A stretch of DNA of 64,000 nt from Urmitella timonensis (GCA_900120415.1 FQLW01000006.1:1054001-1118000), one strand, 5' to 3'; numbered from the stretch's first letter, positions 9,700-21,129 are shown. The notes: a model not told the origin generated them from the sequence alone. Numbers and translations: made by a program.

Positions 9700-11121
9700 A
9701 TGCCACCGAACAATATAGACGCTATTCTTGCTTCCAATATCAAGGAACGCACTAGACAGCTGTGTTTGCGGGACGAAGATCAGTGGTTTGAACGTAAAGC
9801 GATAGAAGTTTCCCCAAAAATGTTGGCTCGCACTCTCATTGCATTTGCCAATGCTGAGGGCGGTACGGCAATAGTGGGAGTTAAAGACCGGAATATTCAG
9901 GATTTAAATCGGTTCACAAAAAAGATTAACGAGCTGCGCCTGACTCCCAGTGCTCAGTTCTGCAGTCCGCCGATTGATTGTGAAGTAAAGGAAATAGCAA
10001 CTACTAGCCAGGATGGTGCTTCTAGATTTGTTTTAGCTTTTTTAGTAACTCCTAGTGACCAGGTGCATCGCGGCACTGACGATAGTTGCTACCTCCGCCG
10101 TGGCGACCGTTCGTTGCGTCTGAGCTTGGATGAAATTCGCCGTCTACAGTATGACCGGGGAGCTAGGCAATTTGAAGCGGAAACTGTCCGCGACCTCACC
10201 TTCGCTGATTTACCTCAGAAAAATATCGTCCCTTTCCTAGAAGCTACTGGTGCTAGCCGCGGAAAAAAGCACCTGCTTCGTTCGCGTTCGCTTTGCGACA
10301 AAGACGGACGCATCAATAATGCAGCATATTTACTGTTCGCTGATTCTCCGCTTGCACTCCTACCGGGAGCCTATGTCCGGGTGTGTCGTTTTCAAGGAAA
10401 TGAACGCTTGACTGGAGAAAGCCAAAATATAATTTTTGACAGGCGGACTGAACTGCCTATACCTCAGGCGATTGACCAGGCGGTGCAGTGGATTGAGGAG
10501 GTAATACCCCGACGTCGCGCCTTGGGGCAAGACGGTAAATTTGCTGACATACCGGTGATTCCTCAAGGAGCCTGGTTAGAAGGCTTAGTTAATGCGGTAA
10601 TACATCGTGCCTATGACCTGATGGGGGATGGAATCAGGGTTGAGATATTTGATAATCGGATTGAAATTAGCAACCCGGGTCGCTTTCGAGATAGAAGGCT
10701 TGTCGCTAAAGCGCCCCTAGAAATAGCCAGATACGCAATAAATCCTAGGATTGCCCGCACCTGTTGTGACCTGGGGTATGCCCAGGAGCTGGGGGAGGGG
10801 ATTAAGCGTATTTTTTCACAGATGAATGAGTCCGGATTATCTAATCCGGAATACCGGCAAGAACCTATGCACGTAGTCTTAACTTTGCGTTATCAGCCGC
10901 GACTTCCTGGGGAGAGGACGGGACTATCGCGCAGTGCAACAGCAGTATTATCGGCTTTGCAAGCCCTTGGAGGCTCCGGAGGAACCGGTGATATCGCGCA
11001 GTTTGCGTTGCTTACCAGACCAACAACGCGAGCAGCTTTAAAAGATTTGAAAGACCTGGGATTAGTCTCTTGGCAAGGTAAAAGTGTGCGCGACCCGCGG
11101 GCAACTTGGCGTTTGAAATAG
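9700..11121 (+). CDS. AlbA_2 (Schlafen-type) domain ATP-binding regulator
   Basis: 473-residue protein of the family annotated as ATP-binding or putative transcriptional regulator with an AlbA_2 (divergent AAA/Schlafen AlbA-like) domain. The N-terminal domain (about 20-150) has the hallmark E(R)KA and FANAEGGTAIVGVKD segments. The middle holds a GHKL-like ATPase region seen in this family (GAWLEGLVNAVIHRAY, DNRIEISNPGR). The C-terminus (from ~400) looks like a winged helix. No nuclease or protease motif is obvious. It stands alone between two copies of an iteron array and appears to be translated from a leaderless mRNA, so autoregulation is likely. It could also be an accessory defence or stress gene; function is not established. 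Confidence 0.8.
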   Translation: MPPNNIDAILASNIKERTRQLCLRDEDQWFERKAIEVSPKMLARTLIAFANAEGGTAIVGVKDRNIQDLNRFTKKINELRLTPSAQFCSPPIDCEVKEIATTSQDGASRFVLAFLVTPSDQVHRGTDDSCYLRRGDRSLRLSLDEIRRLQYDRGARQFEAETVRDLTFADLPQKNIVPFLEATGASRGKKHLLRSRSLCDKDGRINNAAYLLFADSPLALLPGAYVRVCRFQGNERLTGESQNIIFDRRTELPIPQAIDQAVQWIEEVIPRRRALGQDGKFADIPVIPQGAWLEGLVNAVIHRAYDLMGDGIRVEIFDNRIEISNPGRFRDRRLVAKAPLEIARYAINPRIARTCCDLGYAQELGEGIKRIFSQMNESGLSNPEYRQEPMHVVLTLRYQPRLPGERTGLSRSATAVLSALQALGGSGGTGDIAQFALLTRPTTRAALKDLKDLGLVSWQGKSVRDPRATWRLK

Positions 11122-11180
11122 ACGAGGAAGCGCGGATTACCTAAATCTAAAAATGCGAACTTCCCTTGCCCGGGGCATCG

Positions 11181-11319
11181 TTCTAGCTACTGGAAAATCT
11201 ACTTGAAAGCTACTGGAAAGTTTCTTTTTCTAGTAGCTCACGATAATCGTTCTGGCTACCTGCGCAAATAGTCTACTGGAAAATCTACTAGAAAACTACT
11301 GGAAAATTTTCTAGTAAAA
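11181..11319. repeat. Right iteron array, second copy of the 139-bp repeat
   Basis: Aligns without gaps to 9534-9672 at an offset of 1647 bases, with about four mismatches (two in the spacer near 11249-11251, one at ~11273, one in the last inverted iteron). All eight CTACTNGAAA copies are retained. No gene starts directly downstream on the + strand and the TATACT box is not duplicated, so this copy is not simply a second promoter. Confidence 0.88.
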
Positions 11320-11395
11320 CTAAAAATCAAGTTGCAGTGAAACTTTTGACCGGGATTAGGGGTAAACCGCCCTGGAAACCTAAAACAAGAGAGCA

Positions 11396-11683
11396 CTAGA
11401 GGCGGTCAATAAATTCGGTGGCAACGTCCTCGGGTACGCCCTCTTCGCGCATCACGTCCCGAATCGCGTCCCAGCGCTGGAGACGTCCGGAGTCCCGCAT
11501 CTGACGTAATTTATCGCGGTCAGCTTGCGAGGAAGCGAGCAGGTTATCAACACTGCCAATCGCTCGTTCAAAATGGACTTTCCGCGCCCTCTCGCGGGAG
11601 TTTAAAGTGCGAACGCTGCGAGTCGCCAGGAAAATCAAAGCCCCGCCACAAAGAATAAAACCAATGGATAGTAAAACGCTCAT
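11396..11683 (-). CDS. Small membrane-anchored protein of unknown function
   Basis: 95 residues: one N-terminal hydrophobic helix (about residues 3-20), then a charged, mostly helical cytoplasmic domain with many Arg/Asp/Glu. No family recognised. Its stop is 74 bases after the right iteron array, with which it converges. Composition resembles its neighbours. It may form a short unit with the DUF3152 gene, which is read in the same direction upstream of it. Confidence 0.6.
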   Translation of the reverse strand: MSVLLSIGFILCGGALIFLATRSVRTLNSRERARKVHFERAIGSVDNLLASSQADRDKLRQMRDSGRLQRWDAIRDVMREEGVPEDVATEFIDRL

Positions 11684-11754
11684 ACCTAAATCTTTTCATA
11701 CCCGCCTGAAATCGGGCTGAAAGAGCGCTAAAAACGCTCTAAGCGTACTAAAGA

Positions 11755-12594
11755 TTAAGGGTGTGCCCAGCCGTTAGGGATACAACCTAGGTTATCTCCA
11801 CCATCTGAACTTTGCTGTTGCATAACGGGAGCCAAACCTCCGGGTTTCGGGCAAAACAGGTGACCGTTACCCAGCCAGTGACCGGTCTCGTGGGATACTT
11901 CGTAAATGCGGTAGTCAGTCAAGGTTTTACCCTTGTTAAACCACATTTTTGCTCCTCCAATCCAACGATGAGCATTAAGCACCACATTACTGCCGTTTCG
12001 GCAATTTGAAACCCCGTTGGTGGTAAGAGGGGCGCACAGTCTATCCGTGAGAGAGGGGCTAGCAATAACAATCCGAAAATTTGCCTGACCATCGGTGCGG
12101 GTAAAAGAAACACTCCCATCTTTTCCGCCCCACCCGCGCGGATCATTCAAAATCGCGTGAATGCTTTTCGCAGCCGTTTCACCAGTAATGGGCAGCCCAT
12201 TTTCGACCTCTACCCGATAAAAGTAGACTTTGCCAGTGCCACGACCAGGCCATGTGCCAGGCACTACCGAAGTTTTACCCGAACCTGACTGGGGGACATC
12301 TTTTGAGGTTTCCCCACCAGCCAGCTCGCCACTAACTTTCAAAGGAACCTGCGGCTCTTTCTTTTTCTGCTCATTGCTAGGTAAGGGAACCGCGGTCCAA
12401 CTTAAAGTGGGGGCAGTCGGCTGCGCCTGTGCGGTTTTCGGGGCTCGCGGCATTGCCGAGAGAATCAAAATAAAGGTAATAGCCAGCGCAATCGCTAATG
12501 AGGAGGCGCGAATCAACAGATTCCAATCCGAGCGTCGCCGCGCGCGGTGAGCGCGAGACATCGGACGCTGCCTCCTAGGGGGATACACTGACAT
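11755..12594 (-). CDS. DUF3152 family exported metalloprotease-like protein
   Basis: 279 residues. An Arg-rich N-terminus is followed by one hydrophobic helix (about 32-50), a Pro/Lys/Ser linker, and a C-terminal domain of about 150 residues. That domain ends with HETGHWLGNGH, a match to the HExxHxxGxxH zinc motif of metzincin-type proteases; CPKPGGLAPVMQQQ follows, with a Met-turn-like position. Four cysteines could form disulfides outside the cell. The family is common in actinobacteria; its substrate is unknown. It is divergent from ppdK. Confidence 0.85.
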   Translation of the reverse strand: MSVYPPRRQRPMSRAHRARRRSDWNLLIRASSLAIALAITFILILSAMPRAPKTAQAQPTAPTLSWTAVPLPSNEQKKKEPQVPLKVSGELAGGETSKDVPQSGSGKTSVVPGTWPGRGTGKVYFYRVEVENGLPITGETAAKSIHAILNDPRGWGGKDGSVSFTRTDGQANFRIVIASPSLTDRLCAPLTTNGVSNCRNGSNVVLNAHRWIGGAKMWFNKGKTLTDYRIYEVSHETGHWLGNGHLFCPKPGGLAPVMQQQSSDGGDNLGCIPNGWAHP

Positions 12595-12850
12595 AACTCC
12601 CAGTTTAAAGGATTAGATGCCTCGGATTTATTGCCCCGCTGGTGGAGGCGCGATTGCCTGGGTTATCTATCAGACAAATACCTAAGAAAAAGGAAAACTC
12701 CCCGCGCGTCCTCGTAAATAAAAACACAATTTGAGGTTGTCGTTCTAGATGGAGGACCGAAGGACTAGGCGAGCCTATTTAGCTGCTAAGATAAAAACGA
12801 AAGAATCGCTTAAAGAGCGCAAATGGAATACAAATGGAGGCCATTAACCT

Positions 12851-15580
12851 ATGGCAAAATATGTCTATATGTTCGCCGAGGGCAACAAAGGTATGAAAGA
12901 CCTGCTGGGCGGTAAAGGTGCCAACCTGGCAGAAATGACCAATCTGGGTTTGCCCGTTCCCCCCGGTTTTACGATTACTACCGATGCCTGCCGGGCATAC
13001 CTCAAGCATAACGAGGTTCCCGAAAGCCTAGTTCCGGAAGTAACTCAGGCTCTGCGCGGGGTAGAAGACCAGATAGGACGCACCCTTGGAGACAAAGATG
13101 AGCCGCTGCTGGTTTCAGTGCGTTCAGGTGCGAAGTTCTCGATGCCCGGCATGATGGAGACCGTCCTCAATGTGGGACTTAATGACGAGTCGGTGCAAGG
13201 GCTGGCGAAGATGTCAGGCTCGGATCGCTTCGCTTGGGACTCTTACCGCCGCCTGGTGCAAATGTTTGGCAAGACGGTGCTAGATATTGACGGCGATTTA
13301 TTTGCCGATGCGCTCGATTCCATGAAAGAAAAAGTTGGCGCGCGGGCCGATGTAGATTTGACTGCCGAAAACCTGCAAGATTTGACGGCACAGTTCAAGC
13401 AGATTGTTAAAGAACAGACCGGGAATGATTTCCCGCAAGATCCTCGTACCCAAATGGATATGGCGATTGAAGCCGTATTTAGGTCTTGGAATACCGAGCG
13501 GGCAGCGATTTATCGTCGCCGCGAACGGATTCCGAATTCGCTGGGAACCGCGGTGAATATCTGCACCATGGTCTTTGGGAATATGGGTGATGACTCCGGA
13601 ACCGGCGTGGCCTTTACCAGGGATCCTTCAACTGGGAAATCAGGTGTTTACGGTGATTTCTTGATGAACGCTCAGGGCGAGGACGTGGTTGCCGGTATCC
13701 GTAATACCGAGCCTCTTTCCCACCTCAAGACGGTAAACGAGCCGGTTTACAATGAGCTAATCAAGATTATGCGCAAACTGGAAACCCACTACCAGGATAT
13801 GTGCGATATCGAGTACACCATCGAGAAAGGCAAGCTGTGGATGTTGCAGACCCGCGTGGGTAAGCGGACAGCAGCAGCTGCTTTCCGGATTGCGGTACAA
13901 CTTAACGAGGAACGTCTAATCACCAAGGATCAGATGCTAGAGCGCGTCACCGGTGAACAGCTTACCCAGTTGATGTTCCCCCAGTTCGATAATGACGCCG
14001 TGCGGGTCAGGCTAACTCGCGGTATGCCGGCTTCTCCGGGGGCTGCTGTTGGTGGAGTTGCTTTTAATAACGAGCAAGCACAGGCTGCAAAGGATGCTGG
14101 TAAATCCTGTATTTTGGTGCGGCGGGAAACAAATCCTGATGATTTAGCCGGTATGGTTGCTGCCGAGGGTGTGCTTACGGCGCGTGGCGGTAAGACTTCC
14201 CACGCTGCGGTAGTGGCTCGTGGTATGGGCAAGACCTGTGTTTGTGGCGCGGAAGCTCTAGAGATTGATGCCGAAGCCGGGACTTTGACCGTTGATGGCA
14301 AGACTTTCCACGAGGGCGACGTGATTGCTATTGACGGCGCGACTGGTGAAGTATTCGAGGGTGCGGTTCCGGTTCAGGACTCCCCAGTAACTACTTATCT
14401 AGAAAGCGGTCTAACTGCGGGTCTTGAGGCTTGCGACAACGATGCTGATTTGCAGGATTTGGTGCGTTGCGTAGACCGGATGATGGAACTGGCTGATAAA
14501 CGTGCTCGCTTGCAGGTGCGCGCGAATGCCGATAATCCGCAGGATGCACAGCTAGCAGTAGATTTTGGAGCTAAAGGAATCGGGCTGTGCCGTACAGAGC
14601 ATATGTTCTTGGGTGATCGCCGTCCTCTGGTTGAACACGCTATCCTTTCGGAGCCAGGTTCGGCTGATCGGGAAGAGGCTCTGACTCAGTTGGGTAAGCG
14701 CCAGCAGCAGGATTTTGTGGAAATGCTGCAAGTCATGGATGGCAAGCCGATGACGGTTCGTTTGATTGATCCTCCGTTGCACGAGTTCTTGCCGGATTTG
14801 ACTGGCTTAGAGGTTAAAGTTGCCCTGCAAAAAGCTGAAGGCAAGGTAAACCCGGATGACCAGCGGATGCTCACCGCGGTTCGGAAGATGCATGAAGCTA
14901 ACCCGATGCTAGGTTTGCGTGGGGTACGTTTGGGTATGTGGATGCCGGGTCTGTTTGAAATGCAGATTCATGCGCTAGTGTCTGCTGCCGCAGATTTGAA
15001 GAAGCAAGGTCTGGATCCGCGCCCGGAGATTATGGTGCCTTTGGTGGGCTCGATTACAGAGCTAGGAATTATCCGTGACCGCGCTCAGGCGATTATTGAC
15101 GAGATTTCTCAGTCAGCTGGCGTGCAATTGGATATCCCGATTGGTTGTATGATCGAGCTTCCGCGCGCTGCGATTACCGCCGAGTCTATGGCTAAAGAGG
15201 CTGATTTCTTCAGCTTCGGAACCAATGACCTAACTCAGACTACCTGGGGTTTCTCTCGCGATGATTGTGAGGGCGTGTTCTTCCCCAAGTACATTGAAGA
15301 GGGCGTCTTTGGGACTTCTCCTTTCGAAACGATTGATACTCATGGTGTGGGTCGTTTGGTTAAGGAAGGTGTCAGTCGCGGTCGCTCTACCAAGCCACAG
15401 CTGAAGATGGGCGTTTGTGGTGAGCATGGTGGCGATCCCGAATCGATTCATTTCTTCCACAAGACCGGTTTGGATTACGTGTCTTGCTCGCCGTTCCGGG
15501 TGGCGGTTGCCCGCCTGGAGGCTGGCCGCGTGGTGGCTTTAGAGAATATCGAGGGTTCTGGAGAGGACGCTACCGCCTAG
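12851..15580 (+). CDS. ppdK: Pyruvate, phosphate dikinase
   Basis: Interconverts pyruvate, ATP and phosphate with phosphoenolpyruvate, AMP and pyrophosphate. The N-terminal ATP-grasp part begins with GGKGANLAEM. The phosphohistidine domain has GGKTSHAAVVARG with the catalytic His, and the C-terminal PEP-utilising barrel includes GTNDLTQTTWGFSRDD and the GVCGEHGGDP Cys region. Length 909 is typical. GGAGG lies ten bases before the ATG. It is monocistronic, bounded by a divergent gene upstream and a strong hairpin downstream. Confidence 0.97.
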   Translation: MAKYVYMFAEGNKGMKDLLGGKGANLAEMTNLGLPVPPGFTITTDACRAYLKHNEVPESLVPEVTQALRGVEDQIGRTLGDKDEPLLVSVRSGAKFSMPGMMETVLNVGLNDESVQGLAKMSGSDRFAWDSYRRLVQMFGKTVLDIDGDLFADALDSMKEKVGARADVDLTAENLQDLTAQFKQIVKEQTGNDFPQDPRTQMDMAIEAVFRSWNTERAAIYRRRERIPNSLGTAVNICTMVFGNMGDDSGTGVAFTRDPSTGKSGVYGDFLMNAQGEDVVAGIRNTEPLSHLKTVNEPVYNELIKIMRKLETHYQDMCDIEYTIEKGKLWMLQTRVGKRTAAAAFRIAVQLNEERLITKDQMLERVTGEQLTQLMFPQFDNDAVRVRLTRGMPASPGAAVGGVAFNNEQAQAAKDAGKSCILVRRETNPDDLAGMVAAEGVLTARGGKTSHAAVVARGMGKTCVCGAEALEIDAEAGTLTVDGKTFHEGDVIAIDGATGEVFEGAVPVQDSPVTTYLESGLTAGLEACDNDADLQDLVRCVDRMMELADKRARLQVRANADNPQDAQLAVDFGAKGIGLCRTEHMFLGDRRPLVEHAILSEPGSADREEALTQLGKRQQQDFVEMLQVMDGKPMTVRLIDPPLHEFLPDLTGLEVKVALQKAEGKVNPDDQRMLTAVRKMHEANPMLGLRGVRLGMWMPGLFEMQIHALVSAAADLKKQGLDPRPEIMVPLVGSITELGIIRDRAQAIIDEISQSAGVQLDIPIGCMIELPRAAITAESMAKEADFFSFGTNDLTQTTWGFSRDDCEGVFFPKYIEEGVFGTSPFETIDTHGVGRLVKEGVSRGRSTKPQLKMGVCGEHGGDPESIHFFHKTGLDYVSCSPFRVAVARLEAGRVVALENIEGSGEDATA

Positions 15581-15596
15581 TTAGGACGCTATACGC

Positions 15597-15636
15597 ACCT
15601 GTCCGGTTCCCTACAAGGGGAGGGAACCGGACAGGT
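15597..15636 (+). terminator. Long hairpin after ppdK
   Basis: Perfect 16-bp arms at 15597-15612 and 15621-15636 (ACCTGTCCGGTTCCCT and its complement) with an 8-base loop, 16 bases after the ppdK stop. The tail is not T-rich, so it could act as a weak intrinsic terminator or as a 3'-end stabiliser. Confidence 0.7.
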
Positions 15637-15732
15637 TGATTGGTTGAGTCGGCAATAGCTACTAGTCCTTGGTATTAGCTTGGTGGCTTTCGCTCGCTGG
15701 TCTAATTCATAAGCTATTTCGAGAACACCCCT

Positions 15733-15770
15733 GGGAGTCGGCGGGATTTTCCCGCCGACTCCCTTTATTT
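15733..15770 (+). terminator. Hairpin between ppdK and whiB
   Basis: GC-rich 13-bp arms (15733-15745 and 15751-15763) with a 5-base loop and a TTTATTT tail on the + strand. It sits in the convergent gap between ppdK and the whiB-like gene. The T-tail favours termination of rightward transcription; the stem may also stop leftward transcripts. Confidence 0.75.
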
Positions 15771-15784
15771 GGGGTTAGGGTTGA

Positions 15785-16087
15785 TTAGGCGGTTCGCCTT
15801 TGAGTTAATTCGCGCTGTTCTTGAATCAAGGTGCGACGTTCCTCTTGGGTTAAACCACCCCAAACGCCGTAAGGCTCATGAGCTGCTAAAGCGTATTCTC
15901 GGCATTGGTTAATTACCGGGCATTTTGCGCAGATAGCTTTCGCAGCCTCGTCGCGCCGACGCCGAGTTCCTCCGCGTTCGCCCTCAGGATGGAAAAAACG
16001 TTCAGTATCCAAATCCCTGCAAGCGCCTTGGTACTGCCATTCCCACAGGTCAGCTACCGGTCCGGGAAGCCTAGAGATGTAACCCAT
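15785..16087 (-). CDS. WhiB-family iron-sulfur transcription regulator (WhiB2/WhmD-like)
   Basis: About 100 residues with the four WhiB cysteines: GACRD, then CAKCPVINQC, ligands of a [4Fe-4S] cluster, followed by the GVWGG turn and a basic C-terminus for DNA binding. The GERGGTRRRR segment resembles WhiB2/WhmD, a septation/division regulator in related bacteria; subgroup assignment is tentative. I prefer ATG at 16087 over the preceding TTG because AAGGAG is five bases upstream. Confidence 0.93.
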   Translation of the reverse strand: MGYISRLPGPVADLWEWQYQGACRDLDTERFFHPEGERGGTRRRRDEAAKAICAKCPVINQCREYALAAHEPYGVWGGLTQEERRTLIQEQRELTQRRTA

Positions 16088-17987
<1,900 letters not shown>

Positions 17988-18041
17988 CACGTATTATTTG
18001 AAAAGCAGGGACACAAGGCGCGATTAAGCTAAGGAGTAGCG

Positions 18042-18728
18042 GTGAGCTGGACTGACGGGCCGTTTATGGGGTTCGATACCGAAACCACTGGGGTAAATAC
18101 CGCAACTGACCGCATAGTAACTGCTGCCTGTGTGGAATGGAGAAATGGTCAAACTAGGGAACGTACCTGGCTAGCTGATCCGGGAATCCCTATCCCCAAG
18201 CAAGCTCAAGATGTCCACGGAATCTCCACCGAATATGCTAAAGAAAATGGGCGACCGCTAGATGAAGTAGTAATCGAAGTAGCTAAAGTTTTAGAGACCT
18301 GCGCACACGCCCAAGTCCCGGTGGTTATCTACAATGCCTGCTTTGATCTGCCATTACTTAATAATCATCTGGTGCGTTTGGGGCAACCTACCTTGGGGGA
18401 ACGGGTAGATTTCTTGCCGGTAATTGATCCTTTGGTGCTAGATAGAGCATTGGACAGGTATCGGAAAGGGAAACGAACCCTAGGAGCGCTCGCGGATTTT
18501 TATCAGGTGCGCGGGGAAGATAACTTGCATGATGCCCTGGTAGATGTGCGGCAAACTATCGCTGTCTTGAGGGCGATATGCACTGCCTATCCGCAGCTCG
18601 GGGAAATGGATTTACGTCAGCTGCAAGAATATCAACGGGGTCAGCATCGCCAATGGGCCGAGCATTTCAACCAGTTTTTGCTCTCTAAAGGACGCAGTGC
18701 GGACGTAAATGAGGAGTGGCTGGTATGA
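18042..18728 (+). CDS. DEDDh 3'-5' exonuclease (DNA polymerase III epsilon-like)
   Basis: 228-residue exonuclease with all DEDDh motifs: FDTETTG (Exo I), YNACFDLPLL (Exo II) and HDALVD (Exo III, His and Asp). It lacks other domains, so it is a stand-alone proofreading-type or RNA/DNA trimming exonuclease rather than a polymerase subunit of certain role. GTG start at 18042 follows AAGGAG. It overlaps the next gene by ATGA, implying coupling with a membrane protein of unknown function. Confidence 0.9.
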   Translation: MSWTDGPFMGFDTETTGVNTATDRIVTAACVEWRNGQTRERTWLADPGIPIPKQAQDVHGISTEYAKENGRPLDEVVIEVAKVLETCAHAQVPVVIYNACFDLPLLNNHLVRLGQPTLGERVDFLPVIDPLVLDRALDRYRKGKRTLGALADFYQVRGEDNLHDALVDVRQTIAVLRAICTAYPQLGEMDLRQLQEYQRGQHRQWAEHFNQFLLSKGRSADVNEEWLV

Positions 18729-19966
18729 ATAATCAACCCTTTGGTAATAATCTCTACAACCAGCAAGATGACGGATTGCAAGAATCCAGTGATAGTCGTG
18801 GTTCTCTTCCGCGCCGCTTTCCCCCTCGCAGCGTAAACAATCCGCCGCAACCAGCTATTCCTCCCTCTGCAAATAGGGCGCAAATACCGCAGACCCCGGG
18901 GAATCCCTCTTTGAATCCGGTTGATATTCCCTCGGTGTATCAGCAATCAGTCAAGCAAGATATTCAAGATTCCGTTACTGATTCCTCACAGACTTTCCCG
19001 CGCAACTCCCTTTCCCCAAATAAGTCGCTTTCCCCAAACCCGCCAACCCCCGCTGCCCCGCCAGCTCAGGGTGGTAATCGGGATAACCTACAGGGGATAG
19101 ATGCAGATATTTATGGGACTCCGACCGCAGTGTATGGGGCGCTACCAGCAAATACTTCAACACCACCTAAAACCGCCACCTTAGCTCAGGAAACTATCAG
19201 CATCCCACCCCAGCAAGCAGGAGAGCCACCGGTGCAAGAAGAGACCTCTACCAATACCCGGCGTTCTCCATGGTGGCTGCTGTATGGTCTGGTTGTTTTG
19301 GCTCTAATCGGTTTGGTTAGTTGGCAGATTTTTCGTTTGGTTACTGGCGAAGTGCCGTCTGCTATTCCCTTGGGAACTCAAACCAACCCCACCCAAACCG
19401 TATTAGCCAAGGAACCAGACCCAATTCCTACCGCTCAAACCGAGCAGGTAAAAAAAGTTTTATCGGCACAACCGGTTACGCCTGCGCAGTTAGATGGGGA
19501 TAAGCATCGGGTAACTTTCCGTTCCCAGTCTGGCATTGTGGTGTGCACGATTGCGGAGAAACTCCAAGATAACCCGCCACCCCTGATTCCCTTAGCAGCG
19601 AACGCTTCCGGGGCGCTGTCCAGTGGCAGCGGGGTGGTTTGCGCTACTGCCAGTAACTTTAATGCGGCTGGCAATGTAGGTAAATGTAAACAGGGGGATT
19701 TGCGGCTCTCGGTGTTGGGGGTATGGGATTCTTCGAGTGGTATCGGAGCGTGCGTTAATGGCACTACTCCGCTATATCAAGACGTGAAATCTGGTCAGCG
19801 GGATAACAGTGGTAAACGCTTCGATCTGCAGCCACTGGGAACAGGTCAATATACTCAGCTCGGTAAATATGCGTGTACTTTCGGTGGTGCCGACGTGACC
19901 TGCGTAAATGTTTCTACCGGTAAAGGCTTTACATTTGCTGACCTTGGAGGATACAAGTTCTTTTAG
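18725..19966 (+). CDS. Proline-rich single-pass membrane protein, unknown function
   Basis: Predicted 413 residues from ATG 18725, chosen because GAGGAG at 18711-18716 is well placed and the start overlaps the upstream TGA. The first ~180 residues are low-complexity Pro/Asn/Ser/Gln, presumably cytoplasmic. One transmembrane helix (WWLLYGLVVLALIGLVSWQIF) follows, and then an extracellular domain of about 200 residues with six or so cysteines. The layout resembles actinobacterial anchored proteins of unknown function. No catalytic motif is visible. Confidence 0.75.
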   Translation: MNNQPFGNNLYNQQDDGLQESSDSRGSLPRRFPPRSVNNPPQPAIPPSANRAQIPQTPGNPSLNPVDIPSVYQQSVKQDIQDSVTDSSQTFPRNSLSPNKSLSPNPPTPAAPPAQGGNRDNLQGIDADIYGTPTAVYGALPANTSTPPKTATLAQETISIPPQQAGEPPVQEETSTNTRRSPWWLLYGLVVLALIGLVSWQIFRLVTGEVPSAIPLGTQTNPTQTVLAKEPDPIPTAQTEQVKKVLSAQPVTPAQLDGDKHRVTFRSQSGIVVCTIAEKLQDNPPPLIPLAANASGALSSGSGVVCATASNFNAAGNVGKCKQGDLRLSVLGVWDSSSGIGACVNGTTPLYQDVKSGQRDNSGKRFDLQPLGTGQYTQLGKYACTFGGADVTCVNVSTGKGFTFADLGGYKFF

Positions 19967-20082
19967 TAAATAGGGCGCGCCCTCAAGCTGAATATAGAGC
20001 CCGCCACAGCTAAGGAAGGGTGTCAGCTAGGTTAGGGAAGATGCTAAGGCATGGGCAATAGCCGAAATCCGGTAGGAAATGT

Positions 20083-20916
20083 TTAGGACGGATTTAACAG
20101 TCCGAAACGTTCAAAGGCGACCGCCACCCCGTCCTCTGCAATCGAAGGAGCAACCCAGTCCGCCATCTCTAATAGCTTGTTCGCCCCGCCCTCTAAGGTG
20201 ATACCTATACCTGCCTCCTGAAGCATCTCGAAATCGTTTGCGGAATCCCCAATCGCCAGTGCCTGAGAGGGGTCTGCGCCAAAGTGATGGAGGACTTCCC
20301 GCATAGCGCTGCCTTTATTGACCCCTTTTACCCCTACTTCCACCATTTCGCCTGCGCGTACCCGAACAGAGCCAGGTATGACCATATAGCGATCGCCAAA
20401 CAGGCTATGGGCTTCTTCAACGCTAGAGGACGCTTCCGGAGATAGGTAGAACACGCATTTTTCTGCTGAGCTGGGAGTTCCGTTGGTCACATAGGGCATG
20501 ATTTGTTCGAGGTAAGCAGACCAGTCACCGCTGGCGGCGCGCTCTGATTTGCCGGAGAGACGGAAAAAATCCAGGAATGTTTCGGAGGGGTAAAAGTGGT
20601 CTCGACATTGCCAAAGCCAGCTAGCACCAGAGCGGCGAAAATAACCCATCCATTCGCAGATGCCGTCCTGGTAGATAGAATGACTGGATAACACCTGCTC
20701 TCCAACTTCTACGTATGCTCCATTGGCGGTTATCAGCCCAGAAAACGGCAGAGAGAATAGAAAAGGGTAAAGCTCCGGATAGGAACGACCGGTGGCGATG
20801 AATACTTTGTGTCCGTTCGCAGTGGCGGTGGTGATAGCTTCCTTTACTTTCGAGCTAATTACCTGGTTGTGGTCGATTATGGTTCCATCTAGATCCAAAA
20901 AAGCGAACTTGCGCAT
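20083..20916 (-). CDS. Cof-type HAD-superfamily phosphatase
   Basis: 277-residue HAD hydrolase of the Cof/subclass IIB type. Motif I DLDGTIID is at the N-terminus, motif II is near FIATGRS, motif III Lys is in GVNKGSAM, and motif IV is GDSANDFEML. Such proteins dephosphorylate sugar phosphates, flavin or pyridoxal phosphates; the substrate cannot be read here. AAGGAG is well placed before ATG. The gene converges with the membrane-protein gene and stands alone. Confidence 0.92.
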   Translation of the reverse strand: MRKFAFLDLDGTIIDHNQVISSKVKEAITTATANGHKVFIATGRSYPELYPFLFSLPFSGLITANGAYVEVGEQVLSSHSIYQDGICEWMGYFRRSGASWLWQCRDHFYPSETFLDFFRLSGKSERAASGDWSAYLEQIMPYVTNGTPSSAEKCVFYLSPEASSSVEEAHSLFGDRYMVIPGSVRVRAGEMVEVGVKGVNKGSAMREVLHHFGADPSQALAIGDSANDFEMLQEAGIGITLEGGANKLLEMADWVAPSIAEDGVAVAFERFGLLNPS

Positions 20917-21129
20917 TGTTGCTCCTTGTAGGGGATGCCTGCCTGGGGAGGGTTAGGCGGTTTCCGGGCTGCTTCCACTCTAGGTGAGAACGCCAGTTAA
21001 TGCGCGCCTAGCCTACTCAGATAAAACCTTTCCCCGCCCGACCTCAGGATAAAAAGTTTCTAAAAGGAAATTTCCGCCGATTTGGTGGTTTAATTGTGTT
21101 AATGATGCCAGTTTAGATAAAATGAAATT

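Noticed and set aside
9534-11319. CRISPR array from the repeated CTACTNGAAA decamers
   Set aside because: Units are 10 bp with 1-2 bp gaps and no unique spacers; no cas genes are present.
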